From assembly GCF_025791835.1 (NCBI RefSeq), contig NZ_JAOXLP010000006.1, forward strand, positions 124,001 through 188,000: 64,000 nucleotides of DNA, read 5' to 3'. The stretch comes from Roseomonas xinghualingensis (GTDB lineage Bacteria; Pseudomonadota; Alphaproteobacteria; Acetobacterales; Acetobacteraceae). The translations under genes were made by a program, and so were the position numbers. Under the pieces are notes generated by a model, which saw nothing but the letters and a program-made list of their open reading frames with translations, had not been told where the DNA came from and did not search any database. Shown in pieces: positions 52,246 to 61,008 of the stretch (its first letter is position 1; each line of letters begins with the position of its first letter).

Positions 52246-52518
52246 ATGGCCGCCAAGCTCACCCTCCTGCCGGACGGCTCGGTTCCACGCGAGGCAGTGC
52301 TGGCTATGCTGGCCGAGGCGCGCCACGCCCTGCATCAGCTCTCGATCGGCCGGAGCGTCGTCAGCACGCAGCACAGCTCCACCGGTGGCGGCATGGGGAC
52401 CACCTTCACCCAGGCCGACCGGAAGTGGCTGGCCGAGACCTACATCCCCGATCTTGAGCGCCAGGCTGGTGTGGCCGTCCTCCGCCGCCGACGCGCCATC
52501 GGCGTGAGGTTCGGATGA
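52246..52518 (+). CDS. Head-tail joining protein gpW
   Basis: 90 residues with the gpW pattern: LAEARHALHQLSIGRSVVSTQHSSTGGG...TTFTQADRKWLAETYIPDLERQ. gpW plugs the portal after DNA packaging. It lies between terminase and portal as in lambda, and overlaps the portal by ATGA. Confidence 0.85.
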   Translation: MAAKLTLLPDGSVPREAVLAMLAEARHALHQLSIGRSVVSTQHSSTGGGMGTTFTQADRKWLAETYIPDLERQAGVAVLRRRRAIGVRFG

Positions 52519-54194
52519 GCGGTGCCAAGCTGATCCATCCTGACGGGCGGCCCGTATCGCGCGTCGAGGTCGCGCACGCGCGGATGAAGGGCCTCGCCGG
52601 CTCCACGCCCTACGATGCGGCCGATCGGCACTCGGCCGAGATGGCCGGCTGGAACCCCTGGCTCGGTGCGCCCGACCAGGAGCTGGGCCCCTATCGCGAC
52701 ACCATCGTGGCGCGCCAGCGCGATCTGGTGCGGAACGACGGCTGGGCCTCCGGCGCGGTCACCAACGTGCTGGACAGCGTGGTGGGCGCGAACCTTCGGC
52801 CGAAGCCTAAACCCGACTTCCGCAGCCTGTCCTGGTATTCCAGCGCCTTCGACGCGACCTGGGCGGCCGAGTTCGCCATGCAGGCTTCGTCACTCTGGCG
52901 GGACTGGGCGGAGGACCCCGCGCGGTGGTGCGATGCGGCGCGTCGCCACACCATACCGCAGATCATCCGCCTCGGCTTCCGCCACAAGCTGGTGGATGGT
53001 GATGCGGTTGCGGTGATGCGGTACCTTCCAGGGCGCCGCGGCTACGGCAAGGCGAGCTACGCCACGGCGGTCAAGCTCATGGACCCCGACCGCCTCTGCA
53101 ATCCAAACGAGGCGATGGACACGTCCACCCTCAAGGGCGGGATCGAGCTGGACGAGGAAGAGGCAGCCATCGCCTACCACTTCCGCAGCGCGCATCCCGG
53201 CGACTGGACTGCTGGCGCGAAGCCATGGGTCTGGGACCGCCTGCCGCGCGAGAGCGACACCGGCCGGCCGATCGTGATCCACGACTTCGACGCGGACCGC
53301 GTCGGGCAGACCCGTGGCGGCGCGGGCATCCTGGCGCCGGTGCTGTCCCGGCTGCGCATGCTGGCGAAGTATGACAGCGCGGAGCTGCAGGCGGCGCTGA
53401 TCAACGCGATCTTCGCGGCCTTCATCGAGAGCCCGAACGATCCGGCCCTGGTACAGGACGCGCTCGGCACCGAGGATCTACCGGCCTATCAGGCGATGCG
53501 GGCGGACTTCCACAGCGACAAGCGCCTGCGGCTCGGGGACGCGCGGATCGCGACCCTCTTTCCTGGTGAGAAGCTGACCTTCGCCAACGCGGCGCGGCCG
53601 AGCACGGCCTTCCCGCAGTTCGAAGCCGCCATGCTCCGCAATGCGGCTTCCGCGATCGGCGCCTCGGCGCCCGAGATCTCGCAGGCCTGGGGCGATGTGA
53701 ACTACAGCTCCGCCCGGGCGGCCGCGCTGAACGCCTGGCGCACCGTCACGCGGCGCCGCGCGGACTACGCCACCGGCTTCTGCACGCCCATTTACTCCTG
53801 CTTCCTGGAGGAGGCCCTGGACCGTGGGCTGCTTCCCCTGCCAGCCGGGGCGCCTGACTTCGTGGAGGAGCGTGCCGCCTATGCGCGCTGCGCCTGGTAC
53901 GGCCCGGGCCGCGGCTGGATCGATCCGGTCAAGGAGAAGCAGGGCGCGGTGCTCGGGATCCAGAACTATCTCAGCACCTATGAGCAAGAGGTCGCGGAGA
54001 ACGGCGGCGGTGACTGGGAGGAGACCATGGCCCAGCGCGCCGTCGAGGAGGCAACCCGCAAGCGCCTTGGCCTGCCCGACCCGCTCGGCGCGCGGGCGTC
54101 GAAGATCATGAAGGGTGGCGAAGGCACCAAGGCCGAGGACGAGGCCGAGGACGCCGCGGCCGATGGCTTTGGGGCAGAGGAGCCTATCGAATGA
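52515..54194 (+). CDS. Portal protein, lambda gpB family
   Basis: 559-residue portal that forms the dodecameric DNA channel. Recognisable pieces: YRDTIVARQRDLVRNDGWASGAVTNVLDSVVGANLRPKP near the N terminus, LVDGDAVAVMRYLPG, ILAPVLSRLRMLAKYDSAELQAALINAIFAAFIE, and APEISQAWGDVNYSSARAAALNAWR. The C-terminal tail is acidic. Overlaps gpW and the protease gene by 4 bp. Confidence 0.94.
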   Translation: MSGAKLIHPDGRPVSRVEVAHARMKGLAGSTPYDAADRHSAEMAGWNPWLGAPDQELGPYRDTIVARQRDLVRNDGWASGAVTNVLDSVVGANLRPKPKPDFRSLSWYSSAFDATWAAEFAMQASSLWRDWAEDPARWCDAARRHTIPQIIRLGFRHKLVDGDAVAVMRYLPGRRGYGKASYATAVKLMDPDRLCNPNEAMDTSTLKGGIELDEEEAAIAYHFRSAHPGDWTAGAKPWVWDRLPRESDTGRPIVIHDFDADRVGQTRGGAGILAPVLSRLRMLAKYDSAELQAALINAIFAAFIESPNDPALVQDALGTEDLPAYQAMRADFHSDKRLRLGDARIATLFPGEKLTFANAARPSTAFPQFEAAMLRNAASAIGASAPEISQAWGDVNYSSARAAALNAWRTVTRRRADYATGFCTPIYSCFLEEALDRGLLPLPAGAPDFVEERAAYARCAWYGPGRGWIDPVKEKQGAVLGIQNYLSTYEQEVAENGGGDWEETMAQRAVEEATRKRLGLPDPLGARASKIMKGGEGTKAEDEAEDAAADGFGAEEPIE

Positions 54195-55096
54195 CCGGCC
54201 CCGACCTGTTCCCCAGCCTTGCCCAGCGCATCTTCAACACCCCTCTGGCGCTGCATCCCCGCAAGGCGGAGATCGCGCTGGCGGCGCTCGCCGAGCGGAT
54301 GGGCGTGGCGCGCGTGGTGCGTGCCGATGGCAGCGATGCCCTGGCCTTCGAGGATGATGACTGCCTGGGCTTTGACGAGGAGGCCCGGCCCCGCCGCGCC
54401 GGCTACGACATGGTCGAGGGCGTGGCCGTGATCCAGGTCGAGGGCATGCTGGTGCAGAAGACCGGCACCCTGCGCCCCTATTCCGGCATGACGGGCTTCG
54501 ATGGGCTGCGGGAGAACTACCTGACCGCGCTGGAGGACCCGAGCGTCGAGGCCATTGTGTTCGATCAGAACAGCGGTGGCGGCGAGGTGGCGGGCTGCTT
54601 CGATTTCGTGGACCTGATCCATGCGAACCGAGGGCGCAAGCCGACCTGGGCCATCTGCGCCGAATGCGCCTACTCGGCCGCCTACGCTATCGCCAGCGCC
54701 TGCGATTACATCACGGTGCCGCGCACCGGTGGAGTGGGCAGCGTCGGCATCGTGACCATGCTGGTGGACTATTCCCGCGCCATCCGCGCTGATGGCCTGG
54801 AGGTGCACTTCATCCGCTCCGGCGAGAAGAAGATGCTGGAGACGGTGCAGTCCTATCGCGGCGTGAAGCGCGACCTGCTGGAGCGCTTGCAACGCGATGT
54901 GGACAGCATGGCCACCCTCTTTCACGAGACGGTGGCCCGCAACCGCGGCCTCTCCGTCTCGGCCGTGCGTGCCCAGCAGGGCGATTACTACCTCGGCGCC
55001 CAGGGCGTGAGCCTGGGCCTCGCCGATGCCGTCATGTCGCCGGACGAGGCGATGACGGCCCTGTTTGCGCGGCTGGACGCGCGCCAGTCCGCATAA
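54191..55096 (+). CDS. S49-family head maturation protease (gpC-like)
   Basis: 301 residues. It has the SppA-like fold with VAVIQVEGMLVQKTG, AIVFDQNSGGGEVAGCFDFVDLI, the nucleophile region CAYSAAYAIASACDYI (catalytic Ser near residue 161) and a Lys-containing SGEKKMLETVQSYRG. In lambda gpC the same gene cleaves the portal and scaffold during procapsid maturation; a nested scaffold start (Nu3-like) is not obvious here because a separate scaffold-like gene follows. Confidence 0.92.
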   Translation: MTGPDLFPSLAQRIFNTPLALHPRKAEIALAALAERMGVARVVRADGSDALAFEDDDCLGFDEEARPRRAGYDMVEGVAVIQVEGMLVQKTGTLRPYSGMTGFDGLRENYLTALEDPSVEAIVFDQNSGGGEVAGCFDFVDLIHANRGRKPTWAICAECAYSAAYAIASACDYITVPRTGGVGSVGIVTMLVDYSRAIRADGLEVHFIRSGEKKMLETVQSYRGVKRDLLERLQRDVDSMATLFHETVARNRGLSVSAVRAQQGDYYLGAQGVSLGLADAVMSPDEAMTALFARLDARQSA

Positions 55097-55140
55097 CCCG
55101 GCGGCGCTTCCCGCGCCCGCCATTCCGGAAGGAACCGACG

Positions 55141-55758
55141 ATGTCGAACCGCTCGCTGGCGGGCCGGGTGAGCGCGTTCGCGCACCTGGTCGGCGCCCGC
55201 CGCACCAAGGCCGTGGAGGAGGAGGCGCGGCCTGCCGAAAACACGACCACCGATGGCGCCCCCGCCACCACGGAAGAGGTGGAGGAGGTCCAGGACGAGG
55301 TGGACGAGACGAAGGAGAAGGTGGACGAGCTGGAGGAGCGCGTCGAGGCGCTCGAAGGCGGAGAGACCACCGAGGACACGGACGCAGAGCCGGAGGAGCC
55401 CGCCGCGAAGAAGGCGTGGCAGGCAGGCCGCCGTGCCGGCGCCAAGGCCGAGCGTGCCCGCGGTGCCGCCATCTTCGGCGCCCAGGAGGCCGCGGCCAAT
55501 CCCGCGCTGGCCGCCAGCCTCGCCTTCGAGAGTGACGTGCCGGTGAAGCAGGCCCTCGCCCTGCTGCGCGCCGGCGCCGCCGGCACGACAGGATCCCGCA
55601 AGGGCGGGCTGGACCAGCGCATGCAGCGCCAGCCGCAGCCGCCGCTGGCCGGCGGCGCCCAGGGCGCCAGCGCCGCTCCGGAGGGCAGCCCCCAGGCGAT
55701 CATCGACCGCATCACCGCCGCCGGCCGCGCCGTCGGCGTCGTCCCCGCGAAGCGCTGA
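55141..55758 (+). CDS. Putative scaffold protein with acidic coiled coil
   Basis: 205 residues. A strongly acidic coiled coil (EEVEEVQDEVDETKEKVDELEERVEALEGG in pieces, about residues 40-80) is followed by a helical Ala-rich region (KKAWQAGRRAGAKAERARGAAIFGAQEAAANPALAASLAFE). The position between protease and decoration protein and the composition suggest capsid scaffolding or a head accessory protein. No clear Pfam match known to me. Confidence 0.65.
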   Translation: MSNRSLAGRVSAFAHLVGARRTKAVEEEARPAENTTTDGAPATTEEVEEVQDEVDETKEKVDELEERVEALEGGETTEDTDAEPEEPAAKKAWQAGRRAGAKAERARGAAIFGAQEAAANPALAASLAFESDVPVKQALALLRAGAAGTTGSRKGGLDQRMQRQPQPPLAGGAQGASAAPEGSPQAIIDRITAAGRAVGVVPAKR

Positions 55759-55770
55759 AAGGAGCCCTCC

Positions 55771-56157
55771 ATGGCCGCTAACCCTCCGCAGGTCCCGGGC
55801 TTCCGCTCGGAGACCTACAACCCGGACCGGCTCATCGCCGGCTCGGCCGACATCGTCACCGAGACGGCCGTCATCGGCGCCGGTGCCAACCTGGAGCGCG
55901 GCACGCTGCTCGGCGTGATCACCGCCAGCGGCAAGTTCGTGCAGTCCACCGCCGCCGCGAGCGATGGCAGCGAGACGCCGGTGGCGATCCTGGTGGACCA
56001 TGCGCCTGCCGCCTCGGCCGATGCGTCCGCTGGCATCTATGTGGCCGGCGAGTTCAACGAGAACGCCATCATCTATGGCGCCGGTCATACGGCCGCGTCG
56101 GTGAAGGCGGGGCTGCGCGCGCGCGGCATCTACCTGAAGACCCCCATCCCGGCCTGA
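55771..56157 (+). CDS. Head decoration protein D
   Basis: 128 residues matching the HDPD/gpD family: YNPDRLIAGSADIVTETAVIGAGANLERGTLLGVIT, then FVQSTAAASDGSETPVAILVDHAPA and YVAGEFNENAIIYG. Trimer that stabilises the expanded capsid. Preceded by AAAGGAG. Confidence 0.92.
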   Translation: MAANPPQVPGFRSETYNPDRLIAGSADIVTETAVIGAGANLERGTLLGVITASGKFVQSTAAASDGSETPVAILVDHAPAASADASAGIYVAGEFNENAIIYGAGHTAASVKAGLRARGIYLKTPIPA

Positions 56158-56184
56158 CCGGCAGCCTGAAGGAGAGCACCGGCC

Positions 56185-57228
56185 ATGTCCGGCAACTATG
56201 ATCCCGTCGTGCTGGTGGGGGTGGTTCGCAGCCTCCTCCGGCCGAAGAGCTTCCTGCTCGACACGTTCTTCCCGAACGTCATCACGGCCACCACCGAGGA
56301 GGTCGCGATCGACGTCGAGAAGGGAAACCGCCGCCTGGCGCCCTTCTGCTCGCCCCTGGTGGAGGGGAAGCTGGTCGAGGGGATGGGCTACACCACGAAC
56401 CTCTTCAAGCCCGCCTACATCAAGGACAAGCGGGCGCCCGACCTGCTGAAGCCGGTTCGCCGCGCCATCGGCGAGCAGATCGGCACCGGCGAGCTGACGC
56501 CCGCCCAGCGCGAAGAGGCCAACCTCGCCATTGAGATGGCGGACCAGATCGACATGATCGTCCGTCGCATGGAGTGGATGGCGGCGAGCGCCCTGCGCAC
56601 CGGCACGGTCACCATCACTGGCGACGGCTTCCCCACCACGGTGGTGAACTTCCAGCGTGACCCGGCTCTGACCATCGCGCTGACCGGTGCTGCCCGGTGG
56701 AGCACCGACGGCAAGACACTGAACAACGGCATCGATCCGGGCGACAGCATTGAGGACAACGTTGTCCTCGTGATGCAGAAGTCCGGCGCGGCCGTCGAGG
56801 ATATCGTCTTCACGCCCACTGCCTGGCGCCTGTTCCGTAAGGGCGACGGGGTCAAGGAGGCGATCCAGTCGCCGAACAACACGGACGTGTCGATCGCGCT
56901 GGGCGGCGGCGTTGCGCAGGGCGGCATGTTCAAGGGCACCTGGGGCAACTACCGCCTCTGGCTGTTCAATGACTGGTACACCGACCCCGTCGACGGCCAG
57001 CTGAAGCCCTTCCTTCCCGATGGGACGGTGCTGCTGGGCTCGGCCGCGATCGAGGGCCGGCGCATGCACGGCCTGATCAAGGATCCGAAGTTCAACTACC
57101 AGCCGATGGAGTTCGCTCCGAAGTCCTGGCTGGTCGAGGACCCGGCGCAGCGCGTCCTGATGATGCAGTCCGCCCCCATCGTCGTGCCGTTCCGGCCCGA
57201 CGCCTCCGCCTCGATGATGGTGATCTGA
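56185..57228 (+). CDS. Major capsid protein, gpE family
   Basis: 347 residues of the lambda gpE/Phage_cap_E family. Family pieces: VVRSLLRPKSFLLDTFFPNVITATTEEVAIDVEKGNRRLAPF, YIKDKRAPDLLKPVRRAIGEQIGTGELTPAQRE, and MFKGTWGNYRLWLFNDWYTDPVDG. No N-terminal delta domain beyond the normal short arm, consistent with a separate scaffold. Confidence 0.95.
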   Translation: MSGNYDPVVLVGVVRSLLRPKSFLLDTFFPNVITATTEEVAIDVEKGNRRLAPFCSPLVEGKLVEGMGYTTNLFKPAYIKDKRAPDLLKPVRRAIGEQIGTGELTPAQREEANLAIEMADQIDMIVRRMEWMAASALRTGTVTITGDGFPTTVVNFQRDPALTIALTGAARWSTDGKTLNNGIDPGDSIEDNVVLVMQKSGAAVEDIVFTPTAWRLFRKGDGVKEAIQSPNNTDVSIALGGGVAQGGMFKGTWGNYRLWLFNDWYTDPVDGQLKPFLPDGTVLLGSAAIEGRRMHGLIKDPKFNYQPMEFAPKSWLVEDPAQRVLMMQSAPIVVPFRPDASASMMVI

Positions 57229-57229
57229 C

Positions 57230-57625
57230 ATGGCCCAGCAGCCCCGCACCCAGGCTACGACTGGTGAAGCCTCCCGTTCACCGGTCGCTACGCCTGCCGC
57301 GACCGTCCCCAGCGGCGCCACCGTCAAGGTCCAGACACCGCCCGCCGCGGTCAATGCCGGCCCCACCAAGCGGGTCGTCGCCGTTGCCTCCTTCCAGGGC
57401 GGCACGCCCGCCGAGCCGGAGACGGTGGCGCCTGGCAAGGAGGTGGACCTGCCCGAGAAGGAGGCGCGCCGTCTGGTAGACCTCGGCCTGGCCCGGTGGC
57501 CTGGCGAGGCCGCGAGCGTCGTCAGCCCCTATGACGAGGCGATCAAGGACACCACGGCCAAGATCGGCGAGGGCAAGGCCGAGGAGGCCGAGCAGCGCGT
57601 CGAGAACCACAGCCCGGCCGACTGA
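57230..57625 (+). CDS. Head-region accessory protein (gpFI position)
   Basis: 131 residues directly after the capsid gene. A low-complexity Thr/Pro/Ala N-terminal half precedes a short fold (TKRVVAVASFQGGTPAEPETVAPGKEVDLPEKEARRLVDLGLARWPG) often seen in phage head-tail proteins. By position it matches gpFI-type accessory proteins; the sequence gives no more. Confidence 0.6.
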   Translation: MAQQPRTQATTGEASRSPVATPAATVPSGATVKVQTPPAAVNAGPTKRVVAVASFQGGTPAEPETVAPGKEVDLPEKEARRLVDLGLARWPGEAASVVSPYDEAIKDTTAKIGEGKAEEAEQRVENHSPAD

Positions 57626-57627
57626 CC

Positions 57628-57963
57628 ATGATGGTGAACCCCGGCTTGCTGGCCTTGGAGGCGAACCTCGAAGTCTACGGCAAGCCGGTCACCTACCTGT
57701 CGCCAGATGGCATGGTGGATCTGCCTGATCTGACGGGGTTGATCCTCAAAACCCCGGTGCCTCTCGGCCCTGATGCCGAGGATACCGGCGGCATCACGCA
57801 GCTTCGCCAGATCCTTCGCCTCCGGGCAGAGGACTTCCCCGAGGGCGTCGAGCCTGAGCAGGGAGCGCTCGTCACCGTGGACGGCGAGCGCAGCAACATC
57901 ACCGATGTGCTGGCCGACGAAAACGGCTGGTACGACCTGCCGCTCGGCGAGGCACCCGAATGA
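57628..57963 (+). CDS. Head-tail connector-region protein (gpFII position)
   Basis: 111 residues. Position and length match gpFII-type head-tail attachment proteins, with a beta-rich C-terminal half (LRLRAEDFPEGVEPEQGALVTVDGERSNITDVLADENGWYDLPL). No diagnostic motif, so the assignment is positional. Overlaps the next gene by ATGA. Confidence 0.6.
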   Translation: MMVNPGLLALEANLEVYGKPVTYLSPDGMVDLPDLTGLILKTPVPLGPDAEDTGGITQLRQILRLRAEDFPEGVEPEQGALVTVDGERSNITDVLADENGWYDLPLGEAPE

Positions 57964-58493
57964 GCGAGAGCATCGCGGGGCCCGGCTGGCGCGCTGACGT
58001 TCGGGAGCGCGTCGCGGAAATTCTGGATGAGCGGGTCCCGGACGTGAGGGGGCGCGTGCACCGCGCCCGCGTTTGGCCCGCCTCCACGAAGCCGGCGCTC
58101 CTCGTTTACGGCTATGCCGAACGCAAGGAGCCGGTCGGTCAGGGCGGCTATCAGCACCAGTTCGCGGTGACCTGCTCGATGGTCGTCAAGGTGCTGACGG
58201 AGGCACCACGCGCCATTGACGCCGAGAAGCAATGCGAGGCGCTCGTCGGCCAGGTGGAGCGAGCCATTCTCCGTGCGCCTGAACTCTTCGGCACCGCAGG
58301 CGCCGTGCTGGAGCGCTGCGCCGGCGTCATCACGCAGCTGGGCGCCGAGCAGAAGGAGCGCAAGGCCGAGGTGGAGGCGACCATCGAGTTCCAACTGGCC
58401 TGGTCCGAAACCTTCACCGTGACCGAACCCGAGACGTCCCCCTGCGGGGAGGTCGTCTTCTCCTTCCACGACCCCTCCATTCCGACCTCTTAG
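57960..58493 (+). CDS. Tail terminator-like protein (gpU-type position)
   Basis: 177 residues. DVRERVAEILDERVPDVRGRVHRARVWP, PALLVYGYAERKEP and QFAVTCSMVVKVLTE look like the short alpha/beta fold of gpU/tail-terminator proteins that cap the tail tube at the head end. Assignment by layout and fold-like pattern. Confidence 0.6.
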   Translation: MSESIAGPGWRADVRERVAEILDERVPDVRGRVHRARVWPASTKPALLVYGYAERKEPVGQGGYQHQFAVTCSMVVKVLTEAPRAIDAEKQCEALVGQVERAILRAPELFGTAGAVLERCAGVITQLGAEQKERKAEVEATIEFQLAWSETFTVTEPETSPCGEVVFSFHDPSIPTS

Positions 58494-58502
58494 GAGCCCG
58501 CC

Positions 58503-58721
58503 ATGTATGTGAAGCCCGCCAAGGGCCTGCAGATACCGGACCCGGAGCTGGGCGACTTCCTGCCGAAGGAGGGCCGCCGCGTGACCCCGTCCGAGTATTG
58601 GACCCGCCGCATCCTGGACAAGGACGTGACCGAGGTGGACCCGCCCGCCGAGCCGAAGCCCGAGAAGGCCGCTGAGGCTCCGACCACCGCGCCGCCTGCG
58701 GCGCGCCCCGCCAAGGAGTAA
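58503..58721 (+). CDS. DUF2635 phage tail protein
   Basis: 72 residues. MYVKPAKGLQIPDPELGDFLPKEGRRVTPSEYWTRRILDKDV is the DUF2635 signature seen directly before the sheath gene in Mu-like myophages. The C-terminal part is Pro/Ala-rich linker. Exact role unknown. Confidence 0.88.
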   Translation: MYVKPAKGLQIPDPELGDFLPKEGRRVTPSEYWTRRILDKDVTEVDPPAEPKPEKAAEAPTTAPPAARPAKE

Positions 58722-58727
58722 CGGCCC

Positions 58728-60209
58728 GTGGTGAGCTTCAACGAGATCCCGGGCGGCGGCGCGCTCCGCGTCCCGCTCTTCTTCGCCGAACTGGATGCCA
58801 CCCGCGCCAATCGTGGCGGGCGGCTGCCCAAGACCCTCATCATCGCCCAGCAGCTTGCCGCCGGCACGCTCCCGGCCGGCGTTCCGGTCCTGGTCCAGGG
58901 TGTGGACTGGACCAAGAACCAGGCCGGCCAGGGCTCCATGGCCGCGCTGATGGTGGAGAAGTACCGGGCGCGGGATGACTTCGGCCCGGTCTACCTCCTG
59001 CCGCTGGCCGACGACGGCGCTGCCGCGGCCGCATCGGGCACCGTGGCGTTCAGCGCCGCCGCCACCAGCGCCGGGACCTTTGTCCGGCGGATCGCGGGGC
59101 AGCGCGTCGCCATGGCGGTCTCTCCGTCCCAGACCACCGCGCAGCTTGCGGCCGCGTTCGCCGCGGCCGTGACCGCCCTTCCTGGCCTGCCTGTGACGGC
59201 GGCGGCCTCGACCAGCACGGTGACGCTCACGGCCAAGCACAAGGGCGCCATTGGGAACGAGATCGTCGTCACCGAAACCGACGACCCGGTCCCGCCCGGC
59301 CTCGCCTTCACCGTCACCCAGCCCAGCGGCGGCACTGGCAGCCCCGTGACGGGGCTGACCAATGCCCTGGCCACGCTGGGCGACATGGACTTCGACTTCA
59401 TCGCCATGCCCTACACGGACGCGGCAAGCCTGGACGCGCTCAAGGCGCATCTCGCGGCGCGCTGGGCATGGTCCCGCATGCTCTACGGCGGCGCCTTTGC
59501 GGCCATCCGTGGCACGCTGGGTACCGTCACCACGGCCGGCGCCGGGCGCAATGACCCGCATGTCTCCCTGATGGGCTTCGACAGCGCGCCTGAGCCGGCC
59601 TGGCTCTGGGCGGCGGCCATCACGGCGGCGGCGGCAGTCAGCATCCGCGCGGATGTGACCCTGCCGCTGCAGACAGTGGTCCTGAACGTCCTTCCTCCCC
59701 CCGTGAACAAGCGCTGGGGCCTGGGCGATCGGAATGCGTTGCTCTTCACCGGCATTGCCACCCATACGGTGGGCGACGACGGGACGGTCCGGATCGAGCG
59801 CCTGGTGACCACCTACCAGAAGAACGCCTTCGGCCAGCCAGACGACAGCCTGCTGGATGTAGAGCGGCTCTACCAGATCGCGGACATCCTGCGCCGGCAG
59901 CGCAACTACGTCGAAAGCACCTGGCCGCGCATGGCGCTGGCCGACGACGGCACACGTTTCCGGCCGGGCAAGCGGATCGTCACCCCCTCCATGATCAAGC
60001 GGGGCCTCGCCCTGCACTACCGGAGCATGGAGCGCGAGGGGCTGGTGCAGAACGCGGATGCCTATGCCGAAGCGCTCGTCATCGAGCGCGACAGCCAGAA
60101 CCGCTGCCGCGTGAACGGGATCTCGCCGACCGTTCCGGTGGACCAGCTGCGGCAGGTCGCCATCCAGGCGCAGCTCCGGGACGCCGTGGGCGTCGCCGGC
60201 GACCTGTAA
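58728..60209 (+). CDS. Contractile tail sheath protein (Mu gpL-like)
   Basis: 493 residues. VSFNEIPGGGALRVPLFFAELDATRA at the N terminus, YRARDDFGPVYLLPLADD, and the C-terminal MIKRGLALHYRSMEREGLVQNADAYAEALVIERDSQNRCRVNGISPT are typical of Mu-type sheath proteins. GTG start with AAGGAG 9 nt upstream. It establishes that this prophage has a contractile tail. Confidence 0.93.
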   Translation: MVSFNEIPGGGALRVPLFFAELDATRANRGGRLPKTLIIAQQLAAGTLPAGVPVLVQGVDWTKNQAGQGSMAALMVEKYRARDDFGPVYLLPLADDGAAAAASGTVAFSAAATSAGTFVRRIAGQRVAMAVSPSQTTAQLAAAFAAAVTALPGLPVTAAASTSTVTLTAKHKGAIGNEIVVTETDDPVPPGLAFTVTQPSGGTGSPVTGLTNALATLGDMDFDFIAMPYTDAASLDALKAHLAARWAWSRMLYGGAFAAIRGTLGTVTTAGAGRNDPHVSLMGFDSAPEPAWLWAAAITAAAAVSIRADVTLPLQTVVLNVLPPPVNKRWGLGDRNALLFTGIATHTVGDDGTVRIERLVTTYQKNAFGQPDDSLLDVERLYQIADILRRQRNYVESTWPRMALADDGTRFRPGKRIVTPSMIKRGLALHYRSMEREGLVQNADAYAEALVIERDSQNRCRVNGISPTVPVDQLRQVAIQAQLRDAVGVAGDL

Positions 60210-60221
60210 GGGAGGGCGATC

Positions 60222-60593
60222 ATGTCCGACACCAGCCGCCGGATCGCCGGCTCCGCCTGGCTCACCATCGACGGGCTGGGCTTCGCCGTTACGGGCGAGC
60301 CGGGCTACCGCCTCAGCACGGTCACCCGTGAAACCATGGTCAGCATGTCCGGCGTGGATGGCTACCGGGAAGCGCCGGTCGCGCCCTACATCAAGGCCCA
60401 GCTCCGCGACATGCCGGGCATCAGCATCGCCGACTTCGAAGGGATGACGAACGTCACCGTCGAACTGCAGCTGAACAACGGCAAGACCATCACCGGCGTG
60501 GGCATGTGGTGCACCTCCGCCGTCGAGGTGGGCTCGGGTGATGCGGCCTTCAGCGTGCAGTTCGAGGGTGATTACGTGGAGAGCGACGAATGA
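60222..60593 (+). CDS. Tail tube protein (Mu gpM-like)
   Basis: 123 residues of the Phage_tail_tube family: RRIAGSAWLTIDGLGFAVTGEPGYRL, VSMSGVDGYREAPVAPYIKAQLRD, FEGMTNVTVELQLNNGKTITGVGMWC. Forms the inner tube beneath the sheath; gene order sheath-tube is as in Mu. Overlaps the next start by ATGA. Confidence 0.93.
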   Translation: MSDTSRRIAGSAWLTIDGLGFAVTGEPGYRLSTVTRETMVSMSGVDGYREAPVAPYIKAQLRDMPGISIADFEGMTNVTVELQLNNGKTITGVGMWCTSAVEVGSGDAAFSVQFEGDYVESDE

Positions 60594-60868
60594 GCGACGC
60601 AGAGGAAAAGCAGCCGGCGACGATTGTCCTGACCTTCGATCCGCCGATCCACTTCAATGGCAAGGACTACACGGAGGTGACACTCCGTGAGCCCACCAGC
60701 CAGCAGTTCGCGGATGCTATGGATCTCGGTGGGGTCCGCAGCGCGATCCATCTGGTGCATGTGGTCGGCAAGCTGCCGCAGGCGGTCGCGCAGCTGCTCC
60801 CGATTTCCAAGACGCTGGAGGCTGACCGGTTCTTCTCGCGTTTTACGGTGCCCGGCCAGCGAACCTAG
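60590..60868 (+). CDS. Tail assembly chaperone (Mu gp41/GpE-like), upstream frame
   Basis: 92 residues: IVLTFDPPIHFNGKDYTEVTLREPTSQQFADAMDLGG is typical of small tail chaperones that coat the tape measure. As in most tailed phages its 3' end overlaps a second frame (see 60826-61008) that would be joined by a -1 ribosomal frameshift. Stop is TAG at 60866-60868. Confidence 0.85.
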   Translation: MSDAEEKQPATIVLTFDPPIHFNGKDYTEVTLREPTSQQFADAMDLGGVRSAIHLVHVVGKLPQAVAQLLPISKTLEADRFFSRFTVPGQRT

Positions 60869-61008
60869 AGCAGCTCATCGCCGACCTCACCGTCTATTTC
60901 GGGTGGGGAGCGGAGGATGCCTGGAACATGACAGCCACCCGGCTTGTGTGGTGGGCCAGGCAGGCGAAGCGGATCAACGAAAAGGAGGCAGGGCGCCGTG
61001 GCCAATGA
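60826..61008 (+). CDS. Tail assembly chaperone -1 frame extension
   Basis: In the -1 frame the region opens at 60826 and reads NLEQLIADLTVYFGWGAEDAWNMTATRLVWWARQAKRINEKE (in pieces), which matches the GpE'-type extension found after tail chaperones. No ribosome site or start codon serves it until an internal ATG at 60928. A TTTT run at 60841-60844 lies in the overlap and allows the Phe codon TTT to re-pair one base back. The extended product would be about 138 residues. Confidence 0.7.
   Translation, partial: PVLLAFYGARPANLEQLIADLTVYFGWGAEDAWNMTATRLVWWARQAKRINEKEAGRRGQ

Noticed and set aside
57693..60017. A 774-codon open frame on the minus strand opposite the connector and sheath genes
   Set aside because: Antisense shadow caused by high GC at third positions; the plus-strand genes carry recognisable phage families.
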